Shown here: positions 24,862-34,015 of the stretch, one piece after another
Position numbering within the stretch: position 1 is the stretch's first letter
How the letters are laid out: each line of letters begins with the position of its first letter
Source of the DNA: Nocardioides daphniae
GTDB lineage: Bacteria > Actinomycetota > Actinomycetes > Propionibacteriales > Nocardioidaceae
NCBI RefSeq assembly: GCF_004777465.1
Contig: NZ_CP038462.1
Location: 2,480,001 to 2,544,000, forward strand
Length of the DNA: 64,000 nt
Reading direction: 5' to 3'
The notes under the pieces: model-generated
What the model saw: the letters and a program-made list of their open reading frames with translations, nothing else
Told to the model about the DNA's origin: nothing
Databases searched by the model: none
Made by a program: the position numbers and the translations under genes

Positions 24862-26203
24862 ATGAGTTGGGTCCTGTCGACGCCTGGGAAGTCACTCGTC
24901 CTCGAGGTCCTGGAGCCGACCGTCGACGGCGCCACCATCGCGCTGCGCTACCGCATCTCCCACGCCGAGGGGGCGGGCGGCGAGCCGGTCGAGCTCACCG
25001 AGCGCGTCACGCTGCCGGGCGACTCGGCCGTGACGCCCAGCCCGGGGCTGCTGCGCCTGCTGGCGCTCGCCGCGGCGCCCAGCTACTACAAGACCTGCAT
25101 CCCCGCCACGGTGCGCGTGCCCGGCGGGTTGACCGCGACCGAGCGCACCTTCGTCACCGAGGTCCTGGCGAACGGCCTGGGCGAGTTCGCCTACCGCAAC
25201 CAGGTGCCGCAGGCGCTGCGTCCTCGGATCGAGGCCCCCGAGCGCGCCGAGGAGGCCCCCGGGGCACCGGCCGTCTCCGACCCGGTGCGCCCGCTGGTCG
25301 CCGTCGGCGGCGGCAAGGACTCGATCGTGACCATCGAGTCGCTGCGCGCGATGGGCGTCACCCCGACGCTCTTCTCGGTCAACTCGTACGCCCCCATCGA
25401 GGCCACCGCGAGGGCCGCCGGGCTGCCGCTGGTCGTCGCCCGCCGCGCCCTCGACCCGCTGCTCTTCGAGCTCAACGCCGCCCGGCGCCCTCAACGGCCA
25501 CGTGCCCGTCACCGCGGTCAACTCGGTGGTGGGCCTGCTCACCGCCGAGCGACTGGGCCTCGACGCGGTGGTCTTCTCCAACGAGGCCTCCTCCTCCTTC
25601 GGCAACGTCGCGTGGGGAGGCATCCAGGTCAACCACCAGTGGTCCAAGGGCATCGACTTCGAGCGGCTCCTGGCCGAGGCCTCGGCCGCCAGCGGCGTGC
25701 GCTACTTCTCCTTCCTGCGCCCCCTGACCGAGCTCGCGATCATGCGGCGATTCGGGGCGCTGACCGACTACCACTCGGTCTTCACGAGCTGCAACCGCGC
25801 CTTCCACCTGGACGAGTCGCGGCGCCGCCTGTGGTGCGGCGAGTGCCCCAAGTGCCACTTCGTCTTCCTCTGCCTCTCCCCCTTCATGGGTCGTGAGGCC
25901 CTGCAGGGCATCTTCGGGGGCCGCGACCTCTTCGCCGACCCGCAGCAGCGCGAGGGGTTCCTGGAGCTGCTCAACGCCGGCGGACGGATGAAGCCCTTCG
26001 AGTGCGTCGGCGAGCCCGACGAGTGCCGGGCCGCGTTGACCCTGGTCAGCCGCCACCCCGAGTGGGCCGGTCACCCGTTCTTCGACGACCCCGACGTCGC
26101 TGCCTGCCTCGTCGACGAGGCCAGCGTCGAGGCCGCCTTCGGCTTCAGCGACGACCACCTGCTGCCGCCGTCGTACGAGAAGGCCGCCCGTGAGGTTCTC
26201 TGA
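24862..26203 (+). CDS. murL: UDP-MurNAc-L-Ala-L-Glu epimerase MurL, frameshifted near 25488
   Basis: A ~447-residue enzyme read in two frames. The first begins MSWVLSTPGKSLVLEVLEPT and contains PLVAVGGGKDSIVTIESLRA, a PP-loop-like nucleotide site. After a single-base change near 25488 it continues NGHVPVTAVNSVVGLLTAER, FGNVAWGGIQVNHQWSKGID and a cysteine pair in RLWCGECPKCHFVFLCL. MurL from Xanthomonas inverts the terminal L-Glu of UDP-MurNAc-L-Ala-L-Glu to D-Glu with ATP. The immediately following murD2, overlapping by 14 nt, is the diagnostic partner. Leaderless start supported by TATGCT. Confidence 0.87.
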
Positions 26204-27497
26204 CCTGGCCGGGCGCCGGGTCGTGGTCTGGGGCTACGGACGCGAGGGCGCCTCGGTCACCGCGCACCTGCGCGACCTCGGCGTCGACGTCACCGTCGCC
26301 GACCCGGACCGGACCGACGGTCCGCACGCCGAGGTGGCCCACGGCGAGGAGGGGCGTACGCGGCTGCTCGACGCCGATGTCGTCGTGAAGTCGCCCGGCG
26401 TCCCCGTCGTGCACCCGCTGCACCTCGAGCTGGTCGCCTCCGGGATCGAGGTCACCAGCCTCACCGACCTGTGGCTGGGCGACAACGCCGAGCGGGTCGT
26501 CGCGATCACCGGCACCAAGGGCAAGTCGACCACCGCCAGCCTCCTGCACCACCTGCTCACCGCCGGCGGGCTGCGCTCCTCGCTGCGCGGCAACATCGGC
26601 ACCAGCGTGCTGGCCGAGACCGATCCGCCGGCCGAGGTCGTGGTCATGGAGCTCTCCAGCTACCAGGCGCAGTCGCTGACCCGTTCGCCCCGGATCGTCG
26701 CGGTGACTTCGCTCTTCCCCGAGCACCTCACCTGGCACGGCTCGCTCGAGGCCTACTTCCACGACAAGCTCAACGCGGTGGCCCACGGCCCCGAGACCGT
26801 GGTCGTGCCGGGCGATGCCCCGGAGGTCGTACGCCGCGTGCGCGACCGCCTCTCCCCCGGCGCCCAGCTGCTGCTCACCGACTCGGGCGGCGTGCACGTC
26901 GACGAGACCGGTGACGTGGTCTGGCCAGATGGCACCCGGGTCGCCGCCGCGGACCTGCCGCTCCCCGGGCGCCACCACGCCGGCAACATCGCACTGGCGC
27001 TGCGGATCGCCGGGCTCTTCGACCTCTCCCCGACCGACCTGGCCGCCGCGTTGCGCACCTTCGCGCCACTGCCGCACCGGATGGAGCCCGTGCCCTCGGG
27101 CGACGGCCGCCGCTGGATCGACGACAGCCTCGCCACCGCGCCCGAGGCCGTCGTGGCCTCGCTGACGTCACTGCCCGGCGAGCGGGTCTCGGTGGTCGTC
27201 GGCGGTGACGACCGGGGCCTCGACTTCACCCCCCTGGTCTCGCACCTGCGCGCCCACCCCGACCTGGTGGTGCTGCTGGTGGGCCCGGCCGGTGCGCGGA
27301 TCGCTGCCGAGAGCCCGGACCTGTCCGCCCGAGTCTTCGACTTCTTCGGCGCTGCCGTCGCCTGGGCCGGCTCGGCCGCCAACCCGGCCAGGGTCGTCCT
27401 GCTCTCCCCCGGCGCCCCGAGCTACGACGAGTTCGCCGACTACACCGAGCGCTCGGCCGCCTTCCGTGCCGCTGCCCTGGCTGCCGACGGGCGCTGA
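26190..27497 (+). CDS. murD2: UDP-N-acetylmuramoyl-L-alanine--L-glutamate ligase MurD2
   Basis: A 435-residue Mur ligase. The N-terminal Rossmann-like domain is VVVWGYGREGASVTAHL, the ATP loop is ITGTKGKSTTASLLHHLL, the conserved Asn/Glu segment lies in VVVMELSSYQAQSLT and the His in FPEHLTWHGSLEAYFHDKLN. Its pairing with murL says that it adds L-Glu rather than D-Glu to UDP-MurNAc-L-Ala; the pair replaces MurI plus MurD. The GTG start overlaps murL by 14 nt, so translation is coupled. The frame is intact. A canonical MurD elsewhere cannot be excluded from this window. Confidence 0.9.
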   Translation: MRFSDLAGRRVVVWGYGREGASVTAHLRDLGVDVTVADPDRTDGPHAEVAHGEEGRTRLLDADVVVKSPGVPVVHPLHLELVASGIEVTSLTDLWLGDNAERVVAITGTKGKSTTASLLHHLLTAGGLRSSLRGNIGTSVLAETDPPAEVVVMELSSYQAQSLTRSPRIVAVTSLFPEHLTWHGSLEAYFHDKLNAVAHGPETVVVPGDAPEVVRRVRDRLSPGAQLLLTDSGGVHVDETGDVVWPDGTRVAAADLPLPGRHHAGNIALALRIAGLFDLSPTDLAAALRTFAPLPHRMEPVPSGDGRRWIDDSLATAPEAVVASLTSLPGERVSVVVGGDDRGLDFTPLVSHLRAHPDLVVLLVGPAGARIAAESPDLSARVFDFFGAAVAWAGSAANPARVVLLSPGAPSYDEFADYTERSAAFRAAALAADGR

Positions 27498-27498
27498 C

Positions 27499-28281
27499 GT
27501 GGAGGGCGGGGCCGCGCCCAGGGCACGCACCTGGGTCGACGGTGTCGAGACCACGACCTCGCCCGAGGAGTGGGACCGCACGGTCGCCCGCTTCCTCGGC
27601 TTCGGCCACCGCGTCGTGCTCCCGCCGGGCGAGGTGGGCAGCGCAGCGGCGCAGCACGCGCTCGGCCAGGTCCGGCGGCTGGCAGCGCTGCTCGACGCCC
27701 GGGTCGACGAGGCGCCGTGGTCCCGGCTGGCGACGACCGAGCGCGGGCAGCCGGTCGAGGTGGTCGGCGGCTGGGAGCACCGCTTCCGCCAGTCGCCCGG
27801 CGTCCCCAGCACCCGGGTCACGCCTCTGCCGACCGTGGATCCCGGGCCGCACCGGGCCCGCGGGGTCGAGCTGCCCTGGCCGGTCAACGAGCACTCACCC
27901 ACGGCCGGCCTGCCGATGGTCTCCTCGCACGCCGACGCTTTGGCGCGGCAGCGGTTGGCTTCCGGCGAGGTCGGCCTGTGGCGCAACGACGACGGCCTGC
28001 TCGTCGGCACCACCGCGGGCGTGCCACTGCTGCTGACCACCCACGGTTGGGCCGCGCCCAGCGCGCTCTCCGGGGCGGTGTGGCCGCTCGTGCCCGACCG
28101 CGTACGCCGGTGGCTGGGCGCCGCCGACCTCACGCCCACCCACGTCGTGCTCGCCGTGGCCTGCGTCGACCCGTGCGGGGGGACGACGTGGCTCACCGAG
28201 CTGTGCGGGCGTGCGCTCCCCGTGCCTCCCGAGGCCGAGGCAGACCTGGCGGCGGCGCGGACGAGCGCGCTCGACGCCTGA
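27499..28281 (+). CDS. Unknown protein linked to murL-murD2, class IV aminotransferase-like
   Basis: A 260-residue soluble protein. Starts VEGGAAPRARTWVDGVETTT, one nucleotide after the murD2 stop (TGAC-GTG). The C-terminal half (LWRNDDGLLVGTTAGVPLLL, then GAVWPLVPDRVRRWLGAADL and TTWLTELCGRALPV) has the layout of a class IV PLP aminotransferase (D-Ala aminotransferase/aminodeoxychorismate lyase) with the expected position of a cofactor loop and the E-x-W-L-T-like segment. I do not see the PLP lysine with confidence, so it may be a non-catalytic or divergent member. Tight linkage suggests a role in D-amino acid or cell-wall precursor metabolism. This is inference. Confidence 0.5.
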   Translation: MEGGAAPRARTWVDGVETTTSPEEWDRTVARFLGFGHRVVLPPGEVGSAAAQHALGQVRRLAALLDARVDEAPWSRLATTERGQPVEVVGGWEHRFRQSPGVPSTRVTPLPTVDPGPHRARGVELPWPVNEHSPTAGLPMVSSHADALARQRLASGEVGLWRNDDGLLVGTTAGVPLLLTTHGWAAPSALSGAVWPLVPDRVRRWLGAADLTPTHVVLAVACVDPCGGTTWLTELCGRALPVPPEAEADLAAARTSALDA

Positions 28282-28283
28282 GC

Positions 28284-29474
28284 TCAGTCGCGCGCGAGTC
28301 GAGCGGCGACCACGGCCGCCAGCAGGGTGGTCAGCGGCACGGCGGCGATCAGTCCGATCGTGGCGACGGCGCTCCGGACGATCTCCTGGGCGAGCACCTG
28401 GTCGCTGACCACGTCGGCGATCGAGGGGTTGCTGGCCACGATGAGCACGAGCAGCGGCAGCGTCGAGCCGGCGTACGCGAGGATGATCGTGTTGATCACC
28501 GACGCGATGTGGGCCCGTCCCACGCGCGCCGCGGCGCGGTAGAGGTGTCCGGTCCCGTACGCCGGGTTGGCGCGCGCGAGCTCGGCCACGGTCGCCGACT
28601 GGGTGACGGTGACGTCGTCGAGCACGCCGAGCGAGCCGATCACGATGCCGGCCAGCAGCAGGCCGCGCATGTCGACGCCGAGGTCCATGCCGACGGTGGT
28701 CGAGATGTCGTCGGTGACGCCGGTCAGGTGCAGGCCCTCGACGGCCAGCCACGCCAGCGCCCCGGTGAGCGCGAGGCTGGCGATCGTGCCGAGCATGGCC
28801 ACGGTGGTCACCATGCCGATGCCGTGGGTCAGGTACATGACGCTGAGCACGATGAAGGCCGAGCCGACCAACGCCATCACGATCGGGGACTCCCCGCCCA
28901 GGATCCCGGGCACCACGAACCACAGCAGCACGGCGAAGGTCAGGGCCAGACCGGCCAGCGAGGTCACCCCGCGCCACCGCCCGAAGGCGACGACGGCGAG
29001 CGCGAAGGCCGCGGCGAGCACCCACATCTGGGCGCCGCGCTGGTGGTCGACGACGTCGAAGGTCCGCCCGTCGGGGGTGGCCATGTGGATCATCAGCACG
29101 TCGTCGCCGACGTCGATGCGCGGGGCGCCGGGGCCGTTGGGCAGCGCCACCTCGACGCTCTCCCCCACCTGGACGGGATCACCCTGGTCGTCACCGTCGT
29201 CGACCTCGGTCACCTCGGTGACCTCGACGGTCGCGGTGCCGCACCCGTTGACCTCGTCGGCGAGCTCCTCGGAGCAGGTCACCTCGTCGACCGAGACGAC
29301 CGTGCCCCTGGCCTGACCGGCGCCGGGGGTCTGGTCCTCGCGCTCGACGGCGCCGGGCCAGAGCAGCACCATGGCGACCACCGTGACCAGCGCCAGCGGC
29401 ACCAGGACGACCAGCGCCCACCGCCGCATCCGGACGCTCTCGGGGTGCGCCTCGTGCGCATGGCTGCCGCCCAC
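28284..29474 (-). CDS. YibE/F-like multipass membrane protein
   Basis: A 396-residue integral membrane protein. A TM segment lies at residues 18-40 (WALVVLVPLALVTVVAMVLL), then an extracytoplasmic beta-rich domain of about 100 residues (GTVVSVDEVTCSEELAD, NGPGAPRIDVGDDVLMIHMA), then about seven TM helices from residue 150 on (WVLAAAFALAVVAFGRWRG, IGSLGVLDDVTVTQSATVAE). That matches the YibE/F family, whose role is unknown but is often linked to transport or export. GTG start follows GGAGGA by 7 nt. It ends 2 nt from the convergent gene. Confidence 0.88.
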   Translation of the reverse strand: MGGSHAHEAHPESVRMRRWALVVLVPLALVTVVAMVLLWPGAVEREDQTPGAGQARGTVVSVDEVTCSEELADEVNGCGTATVEVTEVTEVDDGDDQGDPVQVGESVEVALPNGPGAPRIDVGDDVLMIHMATPDGRTFDVVDHQRGAQMWVLAAAFALAVVAFGRWRGVTSLAGLALTFAVLLWFVVPGILGGESPIVMALVGSAFIVLSVMYLTHGIGMVTTVAMLGTIASLALTGALAWLAVEGLHLTGVTDDISTTVGMDLGVDMRGLLLAGIVIGSLGVLDDVTVTQSATVAELARANPAYGTGHLYRAAARVGRAHIASVINTIILAYAGSTLPLLVLIVASNPSIADVVSDQVLAQEIVRSAVATIGLIAAVPLTTLLAAVVAARLARD

Positions 29475-29589
29475 AGGTAGTCCTCCGGTGCTCGTTGCTC
29501 CACACGGTCGGGAGACTCCTCAGCCCCAACGATCTCAGAAGCGCGCCATCCCTTGACCCCGGATGCCCGCGCCACGGATCCTCCGTGGA

Positions 29590-30624
29590 ATGTCGATGAT
29601 CCGTTCCGCCGGCCTGCACGGCTTCCGTGCCACGGTGCAGGAGTTGGGCGGTGACGCCGACGACATCGCCCGGCGTGCGGGGATGTCGCGCACGGCGTTG
29701 GACTCGAGCAACGAGCTGGTCCCCGACGTGGCCGTCGCCGTCGCGCTGGAGACGGCAGCCGAGGAGCTCTCCTGCCCCGACTTCGGGCTCCGGATGGCGC
29801 GGCGCCAGGACCTCTCCCTGCTCGGGCCGCTGGGACTGGCGGTGAAGCACTCGGAGTCGTTGGCGGCCGCGTTGGGCTACGTCAGCGACTTCCTCTTCGT
29901 CCACGCGGAGGGACTGCGGCTCCAGGCCGTGCCGGACCCGTTGGGAGCCCCCGGGGTGGCCGGCGTGCAGTTCGACGCCGGTCCGGACCGGGTCCCGACG
30001 CCCCAGAGCGTGGGACTCGTCCTGGGCTTCGCGCACCGGGCCGCGGTGGAGCTGGTCGGCGGCTCCTACGGCCTGCGCAGCGTCGAGCTGCCGCACGTGC
30101 CGTCGGCGCCGGAGGCGGAGGCGTACCGGCGCTACTTCCGCGGGCCCGTGCGCGGTGGCCGTCCGGCAGCGGTCGTCCGGATCACCGGCAACCTGGCCAG
30201 CCTGCTGCTGCGCGACCACGACGAGGAGCTGCACCGGCTCGCCATCGCCATGCTGGCCCGCCACCGCCGCGACCCGGCCGACGACGTCGTCCACGTCGTA
30301 CGCACGGCGCTCTCGCACGCGATGGGCAAGACGCCGCTGACGATCACCGCGGTGGCACGGCAGGTGAGCGTCCACCCGCGGACGCTCCAGCGCCTCCTCG
30401 AAGCCCGGGGGACGTCGTTCGCCGAGGTGCTCGACGACCTGCGCCGCCACACCGCGCGCCAGCTGCTCACCGGCACCGACCTGCCGGTCGCGCAGATCGC
30501 TCACCGCATCGGCTACGCGGAGGCCGCGACGCTCTCCCGCCGGGCGCGGGGATGGTGGGGCACGACGCCCCTCCATGTGCGGCAGGGCACAGACCTGTCG
30601 TCATCGGACAAGACATTGTCGTGA
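29590..30624 (+). CDS. AraC-family transcriptional regulator (OruR/ArgR-like N-terminal domain)
   Basis: A ~344-residue regulator. The N-terminal ~190 residues (AGLHGFRATVQELGGDADDI, CPDFGLRMARRQDLSLLGPL) match the Arabinose_bd domain of the OruR/PchR-like AraC group. The C-terminal HTH_18 domain carries TAVARQVSVHPRTLQRLLEA and VAQIAHRIGYAEAATLSRR. Start could be ATG 29590 (MSMIRSAGLHG) or ATG 29563; neither has a clear ribosome binding site. Its 3' end overlaps the first of two 16-bp direct repeats spaced 21 bp, which lie before the lipase gene; this makes the lipase a likely target. Confidence 0.87.
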   Translation: MSMIRSAGLHGFRATVQELGGDADDIARRAGMSRTALDSSNELVPDVAVAVALETAAEELSCPDFGLRMARRQDLSLLGPLGLAVKHSESLAAALGYVSDFLFVHAEGLRLQAVPDPLGAPGVAGVQFDAGPDRVPTPQSVGLVLGFAHRAAVELVGGSYGLRSVELPHVPSAPEAEAYRRYFRGPVRGGRPAAVVRITGNLASLLLRDHDEELHRLAIAMLARHRRDPADDVVHVVRTALSHAMGKTPLTITAVARQVSVHPRTLQRLLEARGTSFAEVLDDLRRHTARQLLTGTDLPVAQIAHRIGYAEAATLSRRARGWWGTTPLHVRQGTDLSSSDKTLS

Positions 30625-30632
30625 TCCGACAA
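30596..30632 (+). promoter_or_regulatory. Pair of 16-bp direct repeats 21 bp apart, likely AraC-type operator
   Basis: TGTCGTCATCGGACAA (30596-30611) and TGTCGTGATCCGACAA (30617-30632) match at 14 of 16 positions and start exactly 21 bp apart, two helical turns. This is the geometry of AraC-family half-sites. The first copy overlaps the end of the regulator gene; the lipase ATG is 111 bp downstream. Confidence 0.6.
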
Positions 30633-30742
30633 CCAGAAGGCGGCTAACTCCGCGACGGTGGTCACGGAAGGGAGACATCCGTCTCGCATGGCCGTCCTGC
30701 GGGGCGGCCTGATCGCGCACCATCAGTGTCAGGGAGCCTGGA

Positions 30743-32035
30743 ATGACCCGATCGACCCGCGTCGCTGCCGCCGTCAGCGTCGTGGTGCTCAGCCTGCTGA
30801 GCCCCACCACCGCCTCCGCCGCGGAGGCCGACTTCTACACCCCGCCGGCGGAGCTGCCCGCCGCCGACGGCGCGCTCGTGAGGTCCGAACCGATGAAGCT
30901 CGGGATCTCGTTCCCGCTGGGCGGCAAGGAGACCCGGCTGCCGGGCACCGCGACCCGGATCCTCTACAGGACCACCACCGAGGGCGGCACCGCGTCCGCC
31001 GTCTCGGGCGTCTACATCGAGCCGTCGAAGCCGTGGACCGGCAAGGGTGACCGCCCCCTCGTCTCCTTCTCCGTCGGCACCCAGGGCGTGGCGGACGCCT
31101 GCGCCCCGTCGAAGACCCTCGAGAGCTTCCTCAACGTCGAGGACGGCAAGTTCATGGTGGGCTACGAGGTGCCCTCCATCTACGGCTTCCTCAACGACGG
31201 CGTCGCCGTCGTGGTCACCGACTACGTGGGCCTCGGCACGCCGGGCGTGCACACGTACATGAACCGCGTCGACCAGGGCCACGCCGTCCTCGACGCCGCG
31301 CGCGCCGCGCTCGCCCTGCCGGGCACGTCGCTGACGAGGCGCTCGGCGATCGGGCTCTACGGCTACTCCCAGGGCGGCGGCGCCGCCGGCTCGGCCGCGG
31401 AGCTGGCCCCGACCTACGCCCCCGAGCTCAACCTCAAGGGCGCCTACGTGGGCGGTCCGCCCGCCGACCTGTACGAGGTGATGAAGTCGGTCGACGGCTC
31501 GCTGCTCACCGGCGCGATCCCGTGGTCGATCAACGCCATGCACGCCTACCGCCCGGCCCTGACCCCCTACCTGGGCCAGCTCGTCAACGCCGAGGGCATC
31601 GCCGCGATCGAGAAGTCGAAGGAGCAGTGCGTCGCCGACACGATCCTTGCCTTCGGCCTGCAGAAGACCTCGAGGTGGACCCGCAGCGGCAACCTGGCCG
31701 CGGTCGACTTGGCCAAGGTGCCGACCCTGATGAAGGCGGTCGACGACCAGCGGATCGGACGCCTCCGGCCGACGATCCCGGTGCAGGTGCTGACCGGCAC
31801 CAAGGACGACGTCGTCGCCCACGGGCAGGCCAAGCAGCTCGCGCTGGACTGGTGCGCCAAGGGTGCGCACGTCACCTACAAGCCGGTGGTCCAGCTCGCC
31901 AGCAGCGGCGGACTGATGCTGACGCACCTCGGTCCCCTGCTCTCCCAGCAGGGTGCTGCCCGCGACTGGGTCGTCGACCGGCTGAACGGTCGGGCCACCA
32001 CGTCGAACTGCAGCACGGCACGGTTCCTGCCGTGA
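30743..32035 (+). CDS. Secreted lipase (LIP family, PF03583 type)
   Basis: A 430-residue exported alpha/beta hydrolase. Signal peptide at residues 1-27 (VAAAVSVVVLSLLSPTTASA). The nucleophile elbow is IGLYGYSQGGGAAGSAAELA (Ser near 213), with an Asp in LTGTKDDVVAHGQAK and a late His in GLMLTHLGPLL. Cys pairs (ADACAPS, EQCVAD, DWCAKG, SNCSTA) suggest disulfides. The overall form matches secreted triacylglycerol lipases like those of Candida LIP type and mycobacterial homologues. GGGAG sits 6 nt before the ATG. The upstream direct repeats point to control by the adjacent AraC regulator. A hairpin follows. Confidence 0.87.
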   Translation: MTRSTRVAAAVSVVVLSLLSPTTASAAEADFYTPPAELPAADGALVRSEPMKLGISFPLGGKETRLPGTATRILYRTTTEGGTASAVSGVYIEPSKPWTGKGDRPLVSFSVGTQGVADACAPSKTLESFLNVEDGKFMVGYEVPSIYGFLNDGVAVVVTDYVGLGTPGVHTYMNRVDQGHAVLDAARAALALPGTSLTRRSAIGLYGYSQGGGAAGSAAELAPTYAPELNLKGAYVGGPPADLYEVMKSVDGSLLTGAIPWSINAMHAYRPALTPYLGQLVNAEGIAAIEKSKEQCVADTILAFGLQKTSRWTRSGNLAAVDLAKVPTLMKAVDDQRIGRLRPTIPVQVLTGTKDDVVAHGQAKQLALDWCAKGAHVTYKPVVQLASSGGLMLTHLGPLLSQQGAARDWVVDRLNGRATTSNCSTARFLP

Positions 32036-32068
32036 CCCCCTGACGCCCCGGGTCTCCCGGGACTGAGC

Positions 32069-32104
32069 GAAGGCCGGCCCGGCCTCACCCCCGGGTCGGC
32101 CTTC
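32069..32104 (+). terminator. Hairpin terminator after lipase gene
   Basis: GAAGGCCGGCCCGG pairs with CCGGGTCGGCCTTC over 14 positions with one G-T wobble; loop of 8 nt. Confidence 0.65.
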
Positions 32105-32138
32105 GTGCGTCGGTGTGCGTGGCGGGCGGAGGGGCGCG

Positions 32139-33106
32139 TCAGGCCACCTCGCCGCCGGTGCGCAGGGCCAGGTCGTCGCGGGTCTCGGACATCGCCGCCC
32201 AGAAGATGTCGAGCATCAGCTCCAGGTGGAAGTCGGCGAAGGGCATCGCCGGGACCATCACGCTCTGCCACACCGAGCGGTCACGCAGGCTCCACTTCAC
32301 CCACGGGTGGTCACGGTTGAGCAGGCCGATCTCGACGGCGGCGCCCCGTCGCGACCGCACCCCGTGCACCACGCGGGTGAAGATCTGCACGGCCGGCTGG
32401 TCGGCCAGCGCGCTGACGAAGACGGGCTGCCCGAGGTGGACCACCACGAAGTCGCCGTCGTCGTCGATCGTCACCGTCTCGAACTTGTGGCGCAGCACCG
32501 CACCCACCAGGGCGAGCAGGTCGTCGCGGCTCTCGGGCTCGTGCACGGCGGCGTCCGGGAACGCCTCGGCGGAGGCACCGCGCTGGTCGACCGTGTCGAT
32601 CGGCACCGAGGTGCTCGCGCAGAGGCCCAAACGGGCGGCCGACTCGGCAGCCGGGCCCCAGGCCCGGTAGGTCAGCAGCTCGGGATGGGCCACCCCGAAC
32701 TGCGCCCTCAGCGCCTCGACCACGCTGCGCGACACCGCCGCGGCCTGCGGCACCGGGTCGTCGCGGAACCAGTTCTTCTCGTCGGCGTCGGCCCCGACCA
32801 CCCGGCGGCCCGCATGCGGGCGCACGACGCGTCGTCGAGCATGAAGGGCCGCTCCAGGTAGGCGTTGCCGGAGACCTCCGTGTGCAAGGCCTCGCCCGCG
32901 TCGCCGACGGCGAACTGGACGTACGGCGCCGTGCCCGGCACGTCGTCGTCGAAGCCGGGCACCTCGAGGATCAGCAGGTCGGCCTCGTCGGGGTCGACCA
33001 TCCGGGCCAGCTGCTCGGAGAGCGCCCGTTCGAAGCCGGCCCACAGAGCCTCGACCTCCCCCCACTCGACGCCAGCCGGGTCGTCACCGCGCGTTGCCTC
33101 AGTCAT
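32139..33106 (-). CDS. YbjN/TY-chaperone-like protein, frameshifted near 32805
   Basis: A ~322-residue soluble protein with two alpha-beta sandwiches. The N-terminal half begins MTEATRGDDPAGVEWGEVEA and includes APYVQFAVGDAGEALHTEVS. Near 32805 the frame changes, and NWFRDDPVPQAAAVSRSVVE leads to a second half with RDDLLALVGAVLRHKFETVT and DDDGDFVVVHLGQPVFVSAL, ending in LMLDIFWAAMSETRDDLALR. It resembles actinobacterial proteins annotated as T3SS/YbjN peptide-binding chaperone-like (TY-Chap). Role unknown. GGGAGA lies 6 nt before the ATG. Confidence 0.65.
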
Positions 33107-33181
33107 CGCACTCTCCCTTCGCCGCTCCTGTGATCGACAGTAGCCGCGGCCGTACGACAATCCCGGCCAACGCGCGAAGCC

Positions 33182-33951
33182 TCAGTGCTCCTCGAGCAGG
33201 CGCCCGTAGCCGGAGATCCAGTCCTCGATCCCGTTGACCCGGAAGGCGTGCCAGGCGGTCGCCACGTTGATCGCGATGACCGGCTTGCCGATCTCCTTCT
33301 CCAGCGCCGCGGCGGTGGCGGCCACGCACTCGAGGTTGGTGCCGCACTGGATCAGCGCGTCCACGTCGTCACCGTCGACCGACAGGAAGGCCTCGCGCAG
33401 CTTCTCGGGCGACTCGCTGGCGATCGAGGTCGCCGACTCGGAGCAGAGGCCGGTGATCCCGGCGACGTCGAAGCCGAGCTCGGTGAAGTAGGCGACGACC
33501 TGCTCGTCGCCCACCGGCTGGTAGGGGGTGACGATGCCGATCCGCTTGGCACCGAACGCCTTCAGCGCCTCACCCGCCGCGGGGCGCCGGTGGTGACCTC
33601 GCGCCCGGTCAGGTCGCGCACCCGCTGCTCGAACTCCGCGTTGCCGGCGACGCCACCCCAGAAGGTCTCGGCGCTCATGCCCATCACGATGTAGTCGGGG
33701 CTGCAGGTCATCACGATCTCGAGCGCCGAGGGCATCGCCTCGTTGAGGCCCTCGCGGAAGGCGCCGAAGGCGTCCGCGGAGTCCAGCGCCGGAGCGGTGA
33801 TCATGATCCGTCCGGTGTGCCACGAGCAGTCCTGCGGACGCAGGTCGTGCAGCTCGCGCTCCACCGAGGTGTTGGTGGAGGGCAGCACCAGGGCGAACTT
33901 CCTGCCCTTCTTCTCGTGCGGGGTGATGACGGCTCCGGTACCGATGGGCAT
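33182..33951 (-). CDS. Maleate cis-trans isomerase / Asp-Glu racemase superfamily enzyme, frameshifted near 33582
   Basis: A ~256-residue enzyme with two cysteines positioned for catalysis: VMTCSPDYIVMGMSAET (first Cys) and ALIQCGTNLECVAATAAALE (second). The N-terminus (KFALVLPSTNTSVERELHDL) and INVATAWHAFRVNGI match maleate isomerase and arylmalonate decarboxylase relatives. Maleate isomerase makes fumarate from maleate; other family members act on hydantoins or malonates, so the substrate is not certain. The frame changes near 33582 between VTTGAP and AAGEALKAFGAKRIGIVTPY. AAGGAGA precedes the ATG. It is followed on the same strand by a PEP mutase-family gene. Confidence 0.8.
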
Positions 33952-34015
33952 GAGGTGTCTCCTTCTCGGGTGGTGAGGGGTCTGCGTGACGGGGGGTCAG
34001 CGGGGTGCTGCTCCG

